A DNA stretch of 64,000 nt from Bradyrhizobium sp. JYMT SZCCT0428 (GCF_018131075.1 NZ_JAFCLS010000033.1:37555-101554); one strand, 5' to 3'; positions 8,527 to 18,000 are shown, numbered from the stretch's first letter. Notes: generated by a model from the sequence alone, not told the origin. Program-made: numbers and translations.

Positions 8527-9174
8527 CTAGACAGCTGCAGCGCGCCGTGGCTTGCGGATGCTGTGGGCAGGGGCGCTCGCGGCCTGCGGCGACACGCCCG
8601 ACAGCACCAGTTTCTCATGGGCGGCGATGATCGCGTCCCTGGTCAGGCGTCCGCCTGGCCGGTACCAAGTGCAGAGGCCGGTCAGAAGCGCCAGGATCGC
8701 AAACGTCGCCACCTTGACGTCAACGACCTCGAAGACGCCTTCGGAAACGCCCTCCGAGAGGATGCGCGCCAGCCGCGCCTCATAGGCGCTCCGCAGCGCC
8801 ACGATCGCCTCATAGTTCTTCGGCTCCAGGCTGCGCAGCTCGGAATTGGCGATGAAGACCTCGCGCTTGCGGCTCATGTGGTAGGTGACGTGGAATGCGA
8901 CGAAGGCGCGGAGCTTTTCCTCCGGGCCTTGCTTTCCTTCCAGCGCGAGGTCGAGCTGACGAATGAGCTCGTTGACGTGGTCCTGCACCAGCTCGAACAG
9001 CAGTTCCTGCTTGGTGCTGATATGATTGTAAAGCGACCCCACCTGGATCCCGACCTCGGCGGCGAGGTCGCGCAGGCTCATCGCCGAATAGCCCTGTTCG
9101 AAGATCAGGCGCAGCCCGGCCTTGCGGATCGCTTCCAGCGTCTTCGGGCCATAAGAGCCGATCGTGCGTGCCAT
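8527..9174 (-). CDS. TetR-family regulator of the acyl-CoA carboxylase operon
   Basis: I choose MARTIGSYGPKTLEAIRKAG as start (215 residues), because a CGGGGACCAG ribosome site precedes it by the right distance and the longer frame adds unlikely residues. The N-terminal HTH is typical of TetR (LIFEQGYSAMSLRDLAAEVGIQVGSLYNHISTKQELL), with a helical ligand domain after it. The gene is divergent from mccB-mccA-hmgL, and two related palindromic sites lie in between, so it probably represses that operon and itself, with an acyl-CoA intermediate as inducer. The tail after residue 195 is Ala/Pro/Arg-rich. Confidence 0.9.
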   Translation of the reverse strand: MARTIGSYGPKTLEAIRKAGLRLIFEQGYSAMSLRDLAAEVGIQVGSLYNHISTKQELLFELVQDHVNELIRQLDLALEGKQGPEEKLRAFVAFHVTYHMSRKREVFIANSELRSLEPKNYEAIVALRSAYEARLARILSEGVSEGVFEVVDVKVATFAILALLTGLCTWYRPGGRLTRDAIIAAHEKLVLSGVSPQAASAPAHSIRKPRRAAAV

Positions 9175-9211
9175 CTGGTCCCCGAGGCAGTGGATTGAGC
9201 CGCTCATAAAG

Positions 9212-9231
9212 ATACAAACGACCGTATGTTT
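9212..9231. promoter_or_regulatory. Candidate TetR operator 1
   Basis: ATACAAACGACCGTATGTTT is an imperfect inverted repeat: on the other strand AAACATACG-GT-CGTTTGTAT, with 7 of 9 arm positions matching. It lies just upstream of the TetR start at 9174. It shares the string TA(C/T)G(G/A)TCGTTT(G/T)TA with operator 2, each read in its best orientation. Confidence 0.55.
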
Positions 9232-9316
9232 ATTACATGAGATATGAGGAATTTCAACGGCATGACATGCCACTTTGGTGGAAAATCGAAAATGACTACC
9301 ATCCTCTTGCGGCGCG

Positions 9317-9344
9317 ATTAAAAAAACGTATGATCGTTTTTAAT
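9317..9344. promoter_or_regulatory. Candidate TetR operator 2
   Basis: AAAAACG (9322-9328) and CGTTTTT (9335-9341) form perfect 7-base arms around TATGAT, flanked by ATT and AAT. The site is inside the AT-rich promoter segment upstream of mccB and shares the TATGATCGTTTTTA core with operator 1. Confidence 0.5.
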
Positions 9345-9504
9345 TCGGAGGAGACGTGATCGTGCAAGTGGGCCCGCAATCCCGGCTGCCGGGACACTTC
9401 GCCGCAAAGATGGTACAGCCTGTCGCGCCGTTTCGCGAGAGGTCTTGTCCCGTCAGTCCTAGAGCCACGCACCAACCGCCCGTCACCCAAAGAAACGATA
9501 GGCC

Positions 9505-11109
9505 ATGTCGCTTCATTCAACGATCGATCCCACATCCGCCGATTTTGCCCGCAACGCCGAAGTGATGCGCGGCCTCGTCGCCGACCTCAGAGAAAAACTC
9601 AAGGTGGTTGCCGGCGGCGGCGGCAAAACCTCGCGCGCGCGGCATACCTCGCGCGGCAAGATGCTGGCGCGGCAGCGTGTCGACCTGCTGGTCGATCCCG
9701 GGACCGCGTTCCTTGAGTTGTCGCCGTTGGCTGCCCACGGCCTCTATGGCGGCGACGTCCATTCCGCCAGCGTCATCACCGGGGTGGGGCGCATCTCGGG
9801 CCGCGAATGCGTCATCGTCGCCAACGACGCCACCATCAAGGGCGGCACCTACTATCCGATGACCGTGAAGAAGCATCTGCGCGCGCAGGACATCGCGCGG
9901 CAGAACAATCTGCCCTGCGTCTACATGGTCGATTCCGGCGGCGCGTTCCTGCCGCTGCAGGACGAGATCTTTCCCGACGAGCGGCATTTCGGCCGCATCT
10001 TCTACAACCAGGCGCAGATGTCGGCAGCTGGCATTCCGCAGATCGCCATTGTGATGGGCTCCTGCACGGCCGGCGGCGCCTATGTGCCCGCGATGTCGGA
10101 CGAGAGCATCATCGTGCGCAACCAGGGCACGATTTTTCTCGGCGGGCCGCCGCTGGTGAAGGCCGCGACCGGCGAGGTGGTCACGGCCGAAGAGCTCGGC
10201 GGCGCCGACGTGCATTCGCGGCAATCCGGCGTCACCGACCATTACGCACAGAACGACGCCCATGCGATCGGGATCGCGCGGCGCATCGTCGCGACGCTGA
10301 AGCCGCCGACGCGCGCCACACTCAACATGCGCGAACCGCGCGAGCCGCTGTTCCCAGCGGAAGAAATCTATGGCGTGGTTTCCGCCGACGGCCGCAAGCC
10401 GTTCGACGTTCATGACATCATCGCGCGGATCGTCGATGGTTCCGAATTCGACGAGTTCAAGAAGCTTTACGGCACGACCCTGATCTGCGGCTTCGCCCAT
10501 ATCTGGGGCTATCCGGTCGGCATCATCGCCAATAACGGCATCCTGTTCAGCGAGAGCTCGCTGAAGGGCGCGCACTTCATCGAATTGTGCTGCCAGCGCA
10601 ATATCCCGCTGGTGTTCCTGCAGAACATCACCGGCTTCATGGTCGGCAAGAAATACGAGGCCGGCGGCATCGCGCGCGACGGCGCCAAGCTGGTGACGGC
10701 AGTGGCGACCGCCGGCGTGCCGAAATTCACCGTCGTGATCGGCGGCTCCTATGGCGCCGGCAATTACGGCATGTCGGGGCGGGCCTACAGCCCGCGCTTC
10801 CTCTGGATGTGGCCGAACGCCCGCATTTCGGTGATGGGCGGCGAGCAGGCGTCGATGGTTCTGGCCCAGGTGCGGCGCGACGGTATCGAGGCCAAGGGCG
10901 ACACATGGTCGGCCGAAGAGGACGAGAAGTTTCGTGCGCCAATCCGCGCCCAGTATGAGAGCCAGGGCAGTCCCTATTATGCCACCGCGCGGCTGTGGGA
11001 CGATGGGGTGATCGATCCCGCCGATACGCGGCTGGTGCTCGGCCTTGGATTGTCCGCGGCTGCCAACGCGCCGATCGAACCGACGAAATTCGGCCTGTTC
11101 AGGATGTGA
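9505..11109 (+). CDS. mccB: Methylcrotonyl-CoA carboxylase beta (carboxyltransferase) subunit
   Basis: This 534-residue protein has the two crotonase-fold halves of acyl-CoA carboxyltransferases. The first half carries the substrate-binding loop (YMVDSGGAFLPLQDEIFPDE) and SCTAGGAYVPAMSDE; the second carries GFMVGKKYEAGGIARDGAK, GSYGAGNYGMSGRAY and the 'PNARISVMGGEQA' biotin pocket. Length and the 'LPLQDE' loop favour 3-methylcrotonyl-CoA over propionyl-CoA carboxylase. It carboxylates 3-methylcrotonyl-CoA in leucine and isovalerate degradation together with the biotin subunit encoded next. Geranyl-CoA carboxylase is the main alternative. The isovaleryl-CoA dehydrogenase gene usual upstream is missing here. 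Confidence 0.93.
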   Translation: MSLHSTIDPTSADFARNAEVMRGLVADLREKLKVVAGGGGKTSRARHTSRGKMLARQRVDLLVDPGTAFLELSPLAAHGLYGGDVHSASVITGVGRISGRECVIVANDATIKGGTYYPMTVKKHLRAQDIARQNNLPCVYMVDSGGAFLPLQDEIFPDERHFGRIFYNQAQMSAAGIPQIAIVMGSCTAGGAYVPAMSDESIIVRNQGTIFLGGPPLVKAATGEVVTAEELGGADVHSRQSGVTDHYAQNDAHAIGIARRIVATLKPPTRATLNMREPREPLFPAEEIYGVVSADGRKPFDVHDIIARIVDGSEFDEFKKLYGTTLICGFAHIWGYPVGIIANNGILFSESSLKGAHFIELCCQRNIPLVFLQNITGFMVGKKYEAGGIARDGAKLVTAVATAGVPKFTVVIGGSYGAGNYGMSGRAYSPRFLWMWPNARISVMGGEQASMVLAQVRRDGIEAKGDTWSAEEDEKFRAPIRAQYESQGSPYYATARLWDDGVIDPADTRLVLGLGLSAAANAPIEPTKFGLFRM

Positions 11110-11123
11110 TGCAGGAACTGATG

Positions 11124-13130
11124 ATGGACCGCTCGAAACTATACCGGCGTTTTCGCACGCTGTTGATCGCCAACCGCGGCGAGATCGCCTGCCGCGTGAT
11201 CCGCTCCGCCCGCGCCATGGGGCTGCGCACCGTGGCCGTTTATTCCGAGGCCGACCGCGACGCCATGCATGTCGCCATGGCCGATGAGGCCGTGCTGCTC
11301 GGCCCCGCACGGGCCCGCGACAGCTATCTCAACATTGAGCGGGTCATTGAAGCGGCGCGCCAGACCGGGGCCGAAGCGGTGCATCCCGGCTACGGGTTCC
11401 TGTCCGAAAATGCCGAATTCGCGCAGGCCTGCCTCGATGCCGGCCTGGTGTTCGTCGGTCCGACCGCCGCGATGATGACGGCGATGGGCTCCAAATCCGG
11501 CTCCAAGGCGCTAATGGAAAAGGCCGGCGTGCCGCTGGTACCCGGCTATCACGGCGAGGCCCAGGACGAGGCCACGCTGGCGACTGCCGCCGACAAGATC
11601 GGCTTCCCGGTACTGGTCAAGGCCTCCGCCGGCGGCGGCGGGCGCGGCATGCGCGTGGTCAATTCGGCCGGTGAATTGTCGGCCGCCATCGTCAGCGCCA
11701 AGCGCGAGGCCAAGGCGGCGTTCGGTGACGATCGCATGCTGATCGAAAAGTTCGTTCTGAACCCGCGTCACATCGAAGTGCAGATCATCGGCGACAGCCA
11801 CGGCAATCTGCTGTCGCTGTTCGAGCGTGAATGCACGCTGCAGCGGCGCCATCAGAAGGTGATCGAGGAGGCCCCGTCGCCGACGCTGGACGCCGCCCAG
11901 CGCGAGACGGTCTGCGCCGCCGCGCGCAAGGCGGCTGGCGCGGTCAACTATGTCGGCGCCGGCACCATCGAATTCGTCTCCGACGGCAAGGACGTGTTCT
12001 TCATCGAGATGAACACGCGCCTGCAGGTCGAGCATCCCGTGACCGAACTGATCACCGGCGTCGATCTGGTGGAATGGCAGTTGCGGGTGGCGTTCGGCGA
12101 AAAGCTGCCGCTGGCGCAAAACGAGATCAAACTGAACGGCCATGCCATCGAGGCGCGGGTCTATGCGGAAAACCCGCAGAAGAATTTTATGCCCTCGGTC
12201 GGCCGGATCAGGACATGGCGTACGCCTGACGCTGTCGACGGCCTGCGCATCGATGCCGGCTATCGCAGCGGCGATGCGGTGTCGCCCTATTACGACGCCA
12301 TGCTCGCGAAGGTGATCGCGTGGGCGCCGACGCGGCAGGCGGCGATTGAGAGGCTGAACCGCGGGCTGGAAGAAACCGACGTCCGCGGCATCGTGACCAA
12401 CATTCCGTTCCTGTCGGCGCTGGTGACGCATCCGCAAGTTCGAGCGAATACCATCGACACCAGTTTCATTGAACGCGAATTGAAGGGCCTGACCGAACCG
12501 AAACACGCTTGCGGCGATCTTGAACTCTGTGCGGCGGTCGCCGCTATCGTCGTCGAGGAGCGCAAGGTCGCAGCCAAGGAGGCCCATTCGCCGTGGCAGG
12601 CGTTTGGCTGGCAGCCGGTCGGCCAGCGGCAGCGGGTGTTCGCGCTTCGCCAGGGCCAAGGTGCCGAGCAGAAAGTCACCCTGGACTATGGCAACGGAGC
12701 GTCGACGCTGTCGATCGGCGATCGCCAATTCGTTTTCACGACGTCGCCTGCCGATGATGGTGGTTTTGATCTGACGCTCGACGGGATGAAGTCCCATGTC
12801 GTCGCGGTCATCGAGGGTCACGAACTCTATCTGCGCACCCGCAACGGCCGTTTCGACCTGCATTGGGTCGATCCGTTCGGCGGCGAGACCGAGGAGCATG
12901 TTGGCGAGGACAAGATCGTGGCGCCGTTGCCGGGCACCGTGGTGGCGCTGCTGGCCGAAGAGGGCGCGACCCTGGAGAAGGGCGCTGCGATCCTGACGCT
13001 GGAAGTCATGAAGATGGAGCAGACGCTGCGCGCGCCCTATGCCGGCGTGTTGAAGAAGATCAAGTGCAAGGTCGGCGATATCGTCGGCGAAGGCGTCGAA
13101 CTCGCCGAAGTCGAACCGTCAGCGTCATGA
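11124..13130 (+). CDS. mccA: Methylcrotonyl-CoA carboxylase alpha (biotin carboxylase/biotin carrier) subunit
   Basis: This is a 668-residue protein from MDRSKLYRRFRTLLIANRGEI; AGGA lies 7 bases upstream. An in-frame ATG at 11109 overlaps the mccB stop (TGATG) and is a possible alternative, so the genes are translationally coupled. Biotin carboxylase occupies residues 10-455, with the glycine-rich ATP-grasp loop KASAGGGGRGM and the EMNTRLQVEHPVTE site. The C-terminal biotinyl domain carries EVMKMEQ with the biotin-accepting lysine at about K630. The middle segment is the subunit-contact region of MCC alpha chains. Val replaces the usual Ala before MKM, which is tolerated in the family. Confidence 0.93.
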   Translation: MDRSKLYRRFRTLLIANRGEIACRVIRSARAMGLRTVAVYSEADRDAMHVAMADEAVLLGPARARDSYLNIERVIEAARQTGAEAVHPGYGFLSENAEFAQACLDAGLVFVGPTAAMMTAMGSKSGSKALMEKAGVPLVPGYHGEAQDEATLATAADKIGFPVLVKASAGGGGRGMRVVNSAGELSAAIVSAKREAKAAFGDDRMLIEKFVLNPRHIEVQIIGDSHGNLLSLFERECTLQRRHQKVIEEAPSPTLDAAQRETVCAAARKAAGAVNYVGAGTIEFVSDGKDVFFIEMNTRLQVEHPVTELITGVDLVEWQLRVAFGEKLPLAQNEIKLNGHAIEARVYAENPQKNFMPSVGRIRTWRTPDAVDGLRIDAGYRSGDAVSPYYDAMLAKVIAWAPTRQAAIERLNRGLEETDVRGIVTNIPFLSALVTHPQVRANTIDTSFIERELKGLTEPKHACGDLELCAAVAAIVVEERKVAAKEAHSPWQAFGWQPVGQRQRVFALRQGQGAEQKVTLDYGNGASTLSIGDRQFVFTTSPADDGGFDLTLDGMKSHVVAVIEGHELYLRTRNGRFDLHWVDPFGGETEEHVGEDKIVAPLPGTVVALLAEEGATLEKGAAILTLEVMKMEQTLRAPYAGVLKKIKCKVGDIVGEGVELAEVEPSAS

Positions 13131-14035
13131 GCAATTCGGTCCGCATCATCGAGATGGGGCCGCGCGACGGCCTGCAGAACGAGAAGACGCTGGTCAGCGT
13201 CGAGGCGCGCATCGCCTTTGTCGAGGCGCTGGTGGCCGCCGGGCTCTCGACCGTCGAGGTTGGCGCCTTTGTCTCGCCAAAGGCGATCCCGCAAATGGCG
13301 AGTTCGGATCAGGTGCTGCGCGGGGTCAGGCATGTCAAGGACGCCGAATTCCACGTCCTGGTCCCGAACGAGAAGGGCTATGACGCCGCGCGTACCGCAG
13401 GAGCCGAGGTTGTCTCCGTATTTGCCGCTGCATCCGAAGGCTTTTCTCGCGCCAACATCAATTGCTCGGTCGCGGAGTCGATCGAGCGCTTCAAGCCGGT
13501 GCTGGAGCGAGCCAAGGCGGATGGCGTCAAGGTGCGCGGCTATATTTCCTGCGTGCTCGGCTGTCCGTTCGACGGCGAGATCATGCCGAAGGCGGTCGCC
13601 GATCTCGCCAGGACATTGTGGGACCTCGGCTGCTACGAGATCTCGCTCGGTGACACCATTGGGGTCGGCACGCCCCTCAAGGCCAGGCAGATGTTGCGCG
13701 CGGTCGCCGCGGAAGTGGCGACGGACAAGCTCGCGATGCATTTCCACGACACCTACGGCCAGGCGCTGGCCAATCTCTACGCCGGTATGGAGGAGGGCGT
13801 TCGCGTCATCGACTCTGCCGCCGGCGGCCTCGGCGGCTGTCCGTATGCGCCGGGCGCGACGGGGAACGTGGCGACCGAGGATGTGGTCTACATGCTCGAG
13901 GGCATGGGGATCGCGACCGGCGTTGACATGGACAAGCTACTTGCGGCGACCAACGAGGTCAGCCGCTTGATTGGCAGGCCCGCGGTCAGCCGCGTCGCTT
14001 CGGCGTTGAACGCCAAGAACCGCGCCGCGAAGTAG
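13127..14035 (+). CDS. hmgL: Hydroxymethylglutaryl-CoA lyase
   Basis: The start ATG overlaps the mccA stop (ATGA), giving 302 residues and strict coupling. It has the HMG-CoA lyase TIM-barrel signatures: EMGPRDGLQNEK at the N-terminus with the catalytic Arg-Asp, HFHDTYGQALANL with the metal histidines, and the cysteine loop GGLGGCPYAPGATGNVATED. It splits 3-hydroxy-3-methylglutaryl-CoA into acetoacetate and acetyl-CoA, the last step of leucine breakdown after MCC and methylglutaconyl-CoA hydratase. The hydratase gene is not in the window. It ends 5 bp before a converging gene without an obvious terminator. Confidence 0.95.
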   Translation: MSNSVRIIEMGPRDGLQNEKTLVSVEARIAFVEALVAAGLSTVEVGAFVSPKAIPQMASSDQVLRGVRHVKDAEFHVLVPNEKGYDAARTAGAEVVSVFAAASEGFSRANINCSVAESIERFKPVLERAKADGVKVRGYISCVLGCPFDGEIMPKAVADLARTLWDLGCYEISLGDTIGVGTPLKARQMLRAVAAEVATDKLAMHFHDTYGQALANLYAGMEEGVRVIDSAAGGLGGCPYAPGATGNVATEDVVYMLEGMGIATGVDMDKLLAATNEVSRLIGRPAVSRVASALNAKNRAAK

Positions 14036-14040
14036 GCCGC

Positions 14041-14967
14041 TTACGCCGCCTTCAGGCCGACATTCGGCAGCATTGGCCGGTTCTTCAGCGCCTTGGCCAT
14101 GATGGCTTCGACCTCCTCCTTTTCGTGCGGCAGCAGGCCCAGCCGCGGCGGGCGGGTTAGCGCGGTGCCACGGCCAATGATATGCTCGCACAGCTTGATG
14201 CATTGGACGAGGTCCGGACGGGCATCGAGATGCAGCAGCGGCATGAACCATTCGTAAAGCGGCATCGCTTCGGCGTAGCGTCCGGCCTTGGCGAGGCGGA
14301 ACAAGGTCTCGCCCTCGCGTGGGAAGGCATTCGACATGCCCGATACCCAGCCGACCGCGCCCATCGCCACGCTCTCGACGATGACGTCGTCGAGCCCTGC
14401 AAACAGCACGAAGCGATCGCCGACCATGTTGCGGGTGTCGATGAACCGCCGTGTGTCGCCGGAGGAATCCTTGAAGCACACCACCGTCTCGACGTCGGCA
14501 AGCGTAGCGAGAATATCCGGCGTCACGTCGTTCTTGTAGATCGGCGGGTTGTTGTAGAGCATGACAGGCAGATCGGTCGCTGTTGCGACCGAGCGGAAGT
14601 GCGCGGCGGTTTCGTGCGGCTTGGACGAATAGACCAGCGCCGGCATCACCATGATGCCATCGATCCCGACGCGCGCGGCTTCCCTGGCGGTTTCGACGGC
14701 GAAAGCGGTCGTGAATTCGGCGATGCCGCACAACACGGGAACGCGGCCGGCGGCGACCGACTTTGCCGTTTCCATGATGGCGATTTTTTCCTTGCGCTCG
14801 AGCGAGGTGTTCTCGCCGACCGAGCCGCAGATGATCAGTCCGGACACGCCGTCGCGGATCAGGCCGTCCATCACCTTGGCCGTGGCGTTGATGTCGAGCG
14901 ACAGGTCGTCATGGAATTGCGTGGTAACGGCCGGGAAGACGCCTTCCCAGGAAATGCGTGGGCTCAT
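14041..14967 (-). CDS. Dihydrodipicolinate synthase (DapA)/N-acetylneuraminate lyase family aldolase
   Basis: This is a 308-residue TIM-barrel protein. The Schiff-base lysine is K166 (VVCFKDSSGD), the proton-relay tyrosine is Y138 (VMLYNNPP), and the pyruvate-binding loop reads GSVGENTS where DapA has GTTGE. These are diagnostic of the family that condenses or cleaves pyruvate with aldehydes. It is last in a run with TRAP transporter genes, so a catabolic lyase or dehydratase for the imported acid (for example a ketodeoxy-sugar acid or hydroxyproline-derived acid) fits better than lysine synthesis. Substrate unknown. Confidence 0.9.
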   Translation of the reverse strand: MSPRISWEGVFPAVTTQFHDDLSLDINATAKVMDGLIRDGVSGLIICGSVGENTSLERKEKIAIMETAKSVAAGRVPVLCGIAEFTTAFAVETAREAARVGIDGIMVMPALVYSSKPHETAAHFRSVATATDLPVMLYNNPPIYKNDVTPDILATLADVETVVCFKDSSGDTRRFIDTRNMVGDRFVLFAGLDDVIVESVAMGAVGWVSGMSNAFPREGETLFRLAKAGRYAEAMPLYEWFMPLLHLDARPDLVQCIKLCEHIIGRGTALTRPPRLGLLPHEKEEVEAIMAKALKNRPMLPNVGLKAA

Positions 14968-15043
14968 TGTTTCGCTCCGATTGGATTTTTCCGGCGGATT
15001 TTCTCAATCCGCCGGGAGTTGACTGGAAGAACGATGGAGAAGG

Positions 15044-16039
15044 TCAGAGCGTCGCGCCGACCTTGCGCAGCTCGGCGAGAACCGGCGCCTTCGGCAGCCA
15101 GATCTTGTCGAACTCGGCAATGACAGCCTCGGTATCTGCCGTCGCAACCTGCCGGATCGGGATCGGGGCGTTGCGAAAATTCTCGATCAGCTTGGGCTCG
15201 TTGCCCGCAAGCTCGTCGATCTGCGCGTCGAGCGTCGACTTGACGGTCTTGGCGATCAGCTCCTTGTCGGCTGCCGGCAGCGACTGCCACACGCGGCCGG
15301 AGACCACGGCCGCCATCGGCATGAAGAGGGCGTTCATCTGCAGGATGACCTTGGCGACCTTGTCGAAGCGCTGGTTCCAGGAGAATTCGAGGTCGGCCTC
15401 GAGCCCGTCGACCTGGCCGTTCGACATCGCGTCAAACACCTGCGGCGTCGGGATCGGCGTCGGCGCCGCGCCGAGCGAAGAATAGAAGTCGCGATAGACC
15501 GGCGTCGGATTGATGCGCAGCTTCATCCCCTTGATATCGGCCAGACCAGTCAGATCCTTGGCCGAGAAGATCGCGCGCATGCCGGTGATGCCCCAGCCCA
15601 GACCGATCGTTCCGGTTTCCTGCGGCAGCACGTCGAACAGTTTGACCGCCGCGGGGTGGCGGACGAACTTGGCCACCGACGGCGTCGAACGCACGATGTA
15701 GGGCGCATTGATCGCGGCGATATGCGGTACGCGCGAGCCGAGTTCGGCGGCCTGGATGAAGCCCATGTCGAGCGCGCCGGATTGCAGCTGCTGCATCATG
15801 GCAGGCTCGTTGCCGAGCTGGCCGGAGTGAAACACGGTCATGGTCAGGCGGCCGCTGGTGGCGGCCTTCAGGTCCTCGCCGAGCTTGAGCGCGGCCTTGT
15901 TCCAGGAATGACCGTTGGGCGTGATGAGGCCGAGGCGAAACTCCTTGGCCTGCGCCAGCGCGAGCGAGGGCGCGAACAACGGCACGGCCGCGCCGGCGGC
16001 GAGAAATCGGCCAAGAAATCGACGACGTGAAATGGTCAT
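15044..16039 (-). CDS. dctP: TRAP transporter substrate-binding protein DctP (first copy)
   Basis: This 331-residue protein has a twin-arginine-like leader, MTISRRRFLGRFLAAGAAVPLFAPSLALA, with cleavage near residue 29. The mature part carries the DctP fold: 'RLGLITPNGHSWNKAALKLGEDL' near the start and the conserved arginine region 'LTGLADIKGMKLRINPTPVYRDFYSSLGAAPTPIP', where the ligand carboxylate is held. It follows dctM by 26 bp on the same strand and precedes the DapA-family gene by 76 bp, so it is the cognate receptor of the dctQM transporter. The ligand is a carboxylate of unknown identity. Confidence 0.92.
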   Translation of the reverse strand: MTISRRRFLGRFLAAGAAVPLFAPSLALAQAKEFRLGLITPNGHSWNKAALKLGEDLKAATSGRLTMTVFHSGQLGNEPAMMQQLQSGALDMGFIQAAELGSRVPHIAAINAPYIVRSTPSVAKFVRHPAAVKLFDVLPQETGTIGLGWGITGMRAIFSAKDLTGLADIKGMKLRINPTPVYRDFYSSLGAAPTPIPTPQVFDAMSNGQVDGLEADLEFSWNQRFDKVAKVILQMNALFMPMAAVVSGRVWQSLPAADKELIAKTVKSTLDAQIDELAGNEPKLIENFRNAPIPIRQVATADTEAVIAEFDKIWLPKAPVLAELRKVGATL

Positions 16040-16065
16040 GACAAAGCTCCGTTAAGTTGGACGAT

Positions 16066-17334
16066 TCACTTGATGAGGACGAGGGACAGGGAGGGATAGA
16101 GCGAGAGCAGCACCAGCAGGACGCAGGAGATCCCAAAGAAAGGCAGCGTCACGATGAACATCTTTCCCGGCTTGGCGCCGGTGACCGCGGCGGCGACGAA
16201 GAAGCAAAGGCCCACCGGCGGCGAGAGCAGGCCGAGCACCAGATTGATCACCACCACCACGCCGAAATGCCGGGGATCGATGTGATAGATCTCGGTGGCG
16301 ACCGGCAGCAGGATCGGAACCGTCATGATCAGGCCGGGAATTCCGTCAATCACCGTGCCGATCACCAGCAGGATAGCGTTGCAAAGCAGCATGAAGCTGA
16401 TCGGATCCTTGGCGACCGACTGGATCCACGCCGCGGTTTCCTGCGGCACCTTGCCGAAGATCAGCACCCACGAGAACACGGCGGCGGCCGCCACCAGAAA
16501 CAGCACGATGGCCGAATAGATGCCGGAGCGCAGCATCATCTGCGGCAGCTGCGAGAATTCGAATTCCCTGGTCCAGTATTTTCCGATCAGGGCCGCCGCG
16601 ACCGCGCCGACGGCCGCCGACTCCGTCGCATTGGCAAGCCCGCCCAGGATCGAGCCGACGATGACGATCGGAATCAGCAGTGTCGGACAGGTGCGCAGGA
16701 TCGTCGCCACGCGCTGCCGCGGCGTCTGATATTCGGCCCGCGGGTAGTTGTAGACGTAGCCCATCAGCGCAATGACGAGACAGAACATCACCGTGAGGAT
16801 CACGCCGGGCACGATGCCGGCGATCAGCATGTCGCTGACCGAGACCTGCGCCAGCACGCTGTAGACGACGAACATCACGGACGGCGGAATGATCGGTCCG
16901 AGCATGCCGCCATAGGCGGTCAGACCCGCCGCAAACGTCTTGTCGTAGCCCTTCTTCTCCATTTCCGGGACCATGATCTGCGCCATGATCGCGACCTGCG
17001 CGGTCGCCGAACCGAGGATGGAGGAGATGAACATGTTGGCGAGGATATTGACGTAGGCCAGCCCGCCCTTCAGCGAACCGACAAACGCCATCGCCATGTC
17101 GACGATGCGCCGGGTAATGCCGCCGCCATTCATGATCTCGCCGATCAGGATGAACAACGGTATCGCGATCAGTCCATAACTGTCGACGCCGCCGAACAAT
17201 TGCAGCGGATAGGATTGAAACAGTACCGGATTGCCCGACGCGATGATGTAGACGAAACCGGCAAGGCAGAGACAAAGACCGATCGGCACGCCGACCAGCA
17301 TGATCGCCATGAAGGCCGCCGAGGTGATGATCAT
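16066..17334 (-). CDS. dctM: TRAP transporter large permease DctM
   Basis: The start MIITSAAFMAIMLVGVPIG gives 422 residues; its ATG overlaps the dctQ stop, so it is translationally coupled. About twelve hydrophobic segments cover the chain, and family motifs are present (PLFILIGEIMNGGG, GLTAYGGMLGPIIPPSVMFV, NLVLGLLSPPVGLCFF). DctM is the sodium-driven ion-transporter subunit of TRAP systems and works with DctQ and a DctP receptor. The open frame runs about 430 bases further upstream, but that part only overlaps dctQ in another frame. Confidence 0.93.
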   Translation of the reverse strand: MIITSAAFMAIMLVGVPIGLCLCLAGFVYIIASGNPVLFQSYPLQLFGGVDSYGLIAIPLFILIGEIMNGGGITRRIVDMAMAFVGSLKGGLAYVNILANMFISSILGSATAQVAIMAQIMVPEMEKKGYDKTFAAGLTAYGGMLGPIIPPSVMFVVYSVLAQVSVSDMLIAGIVPGVILTVMFCLVIALMGYVYNYPRAEYQTPRQRVATILRTCPTLLIPIVIVGSILGGLANATESAAVGAVAAALIGKYWTREFEFSQLPQMMLRSGIYSAIVLFLVAAAAVFSWVLIFGKVPQETAAWIQSVAKDPISFMLLCNAILLVIGTVIDGIPGLIMTVPILLPVATEIYHIDPRHFGVVVVINLVLGLLSPPVGLCFFVAAAVTGAKPGKMFIVTLPFFGISCVLLVLLSLYPSLSLVLIK

Positions 17335-17957
17335 CAGTTGACCCCGTCGAGCTCGGAGAGCTGGAAGCCCTTCAAGGCGGTTCGTGGCACGAGTTCGAGG
17401 TCCTCGAGCAGGTTTGCGATGCCGTGGATCGTGATCGACACGGCAAAGATCGGCAGCGTCAGATAGACCACCCAGGTCGGCCAATTCAGCGTCTGGGTGC
17501 GCTCGGTGTAGAGGAAGTTGAAGGTCTCGCCGGCAAATTTGCGAGCGTCGAAGCCGGCGCGGGCGAGGCCAACCGGGTCCATCCATAGCCAGCAGGTGGC
17601 GATCAGCGACACGCCGAACACCACCACCATGCCGGTTGCAATCACCTTGGCAAGCTTCTGAGTTCGCGCCGAAAGCCGTTCGGTCAGCATTGTGACGGCG
17701 AAATCGAGTCTCAGCCGGGTCATCGCGGATGCGCCGATAAACGTCAGCCAGACCACGCAATAGACGGCCGATTCATCGATCCAGTAGATCGGAAAATGCG
17801 AATAGCGGGTGACCACGTTCACCAGGATCAGGGCCGTCAGCAGATACATCAAGCCCATCAGGGCAATGCGCTCGCATGCGAGCAGGGCGCCGGAAGCCCT
17901 GACCACGACGCTGCGGGCGCTGAACGCCGGCGCATCGGAAGCCGTTTGTTCGATCAT
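17334..17957 (-). CDS. dctQ: TRAP transporter small permease DctQ
   Basis: This 207-residue protein has four hydrophobic helices (around residues 25-50, 65-85, 105-130 and 160-180) and the DctQ pattern 'YWIDESAVYCVVWLTFIGASAMTRLRLDFAVTML'. It pairs with DctM in the membrane. It is the first gene of the reverse-strand transporter operon, and a strong palindrome lies 44 bp upstream of its start. Confidence 0.9.
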   Translation of the reverse strand: MIEQTASDAPAFSARSVVVRASGALLACERIALMGLMYLLTALILVNVVTRYSHFPIYWIDESAVYCVVWLTFIGASAMTRLRLDFAVTMLTERLSARTQKLAKVIATGMVVVFGVSLIATCWLWMDPVGLARAGFDARKFAGETFNFLYTERTQTLNWPTWVVYLTLPIFAVSITIHGIANLLEDLELVPRTALKGFQLSELDGVN

Positions 17958-18000
17958 GGGGAGCCCCGCAACCCGCGAAATTTGCCGTGCATTCGCAAAA

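Noticed and set aside
9175..9273. Longer TetR protein starting at 9273
   Set aside because: The added residues cover operator 1 and the promoter, and a better ribosome site precedes 9174.
9517..11310. 597-codon reverse-strand open frame across mccB
   Set aside because: Antisense shadow of a highly conserved enzyme gene, without ribosome site or motif.
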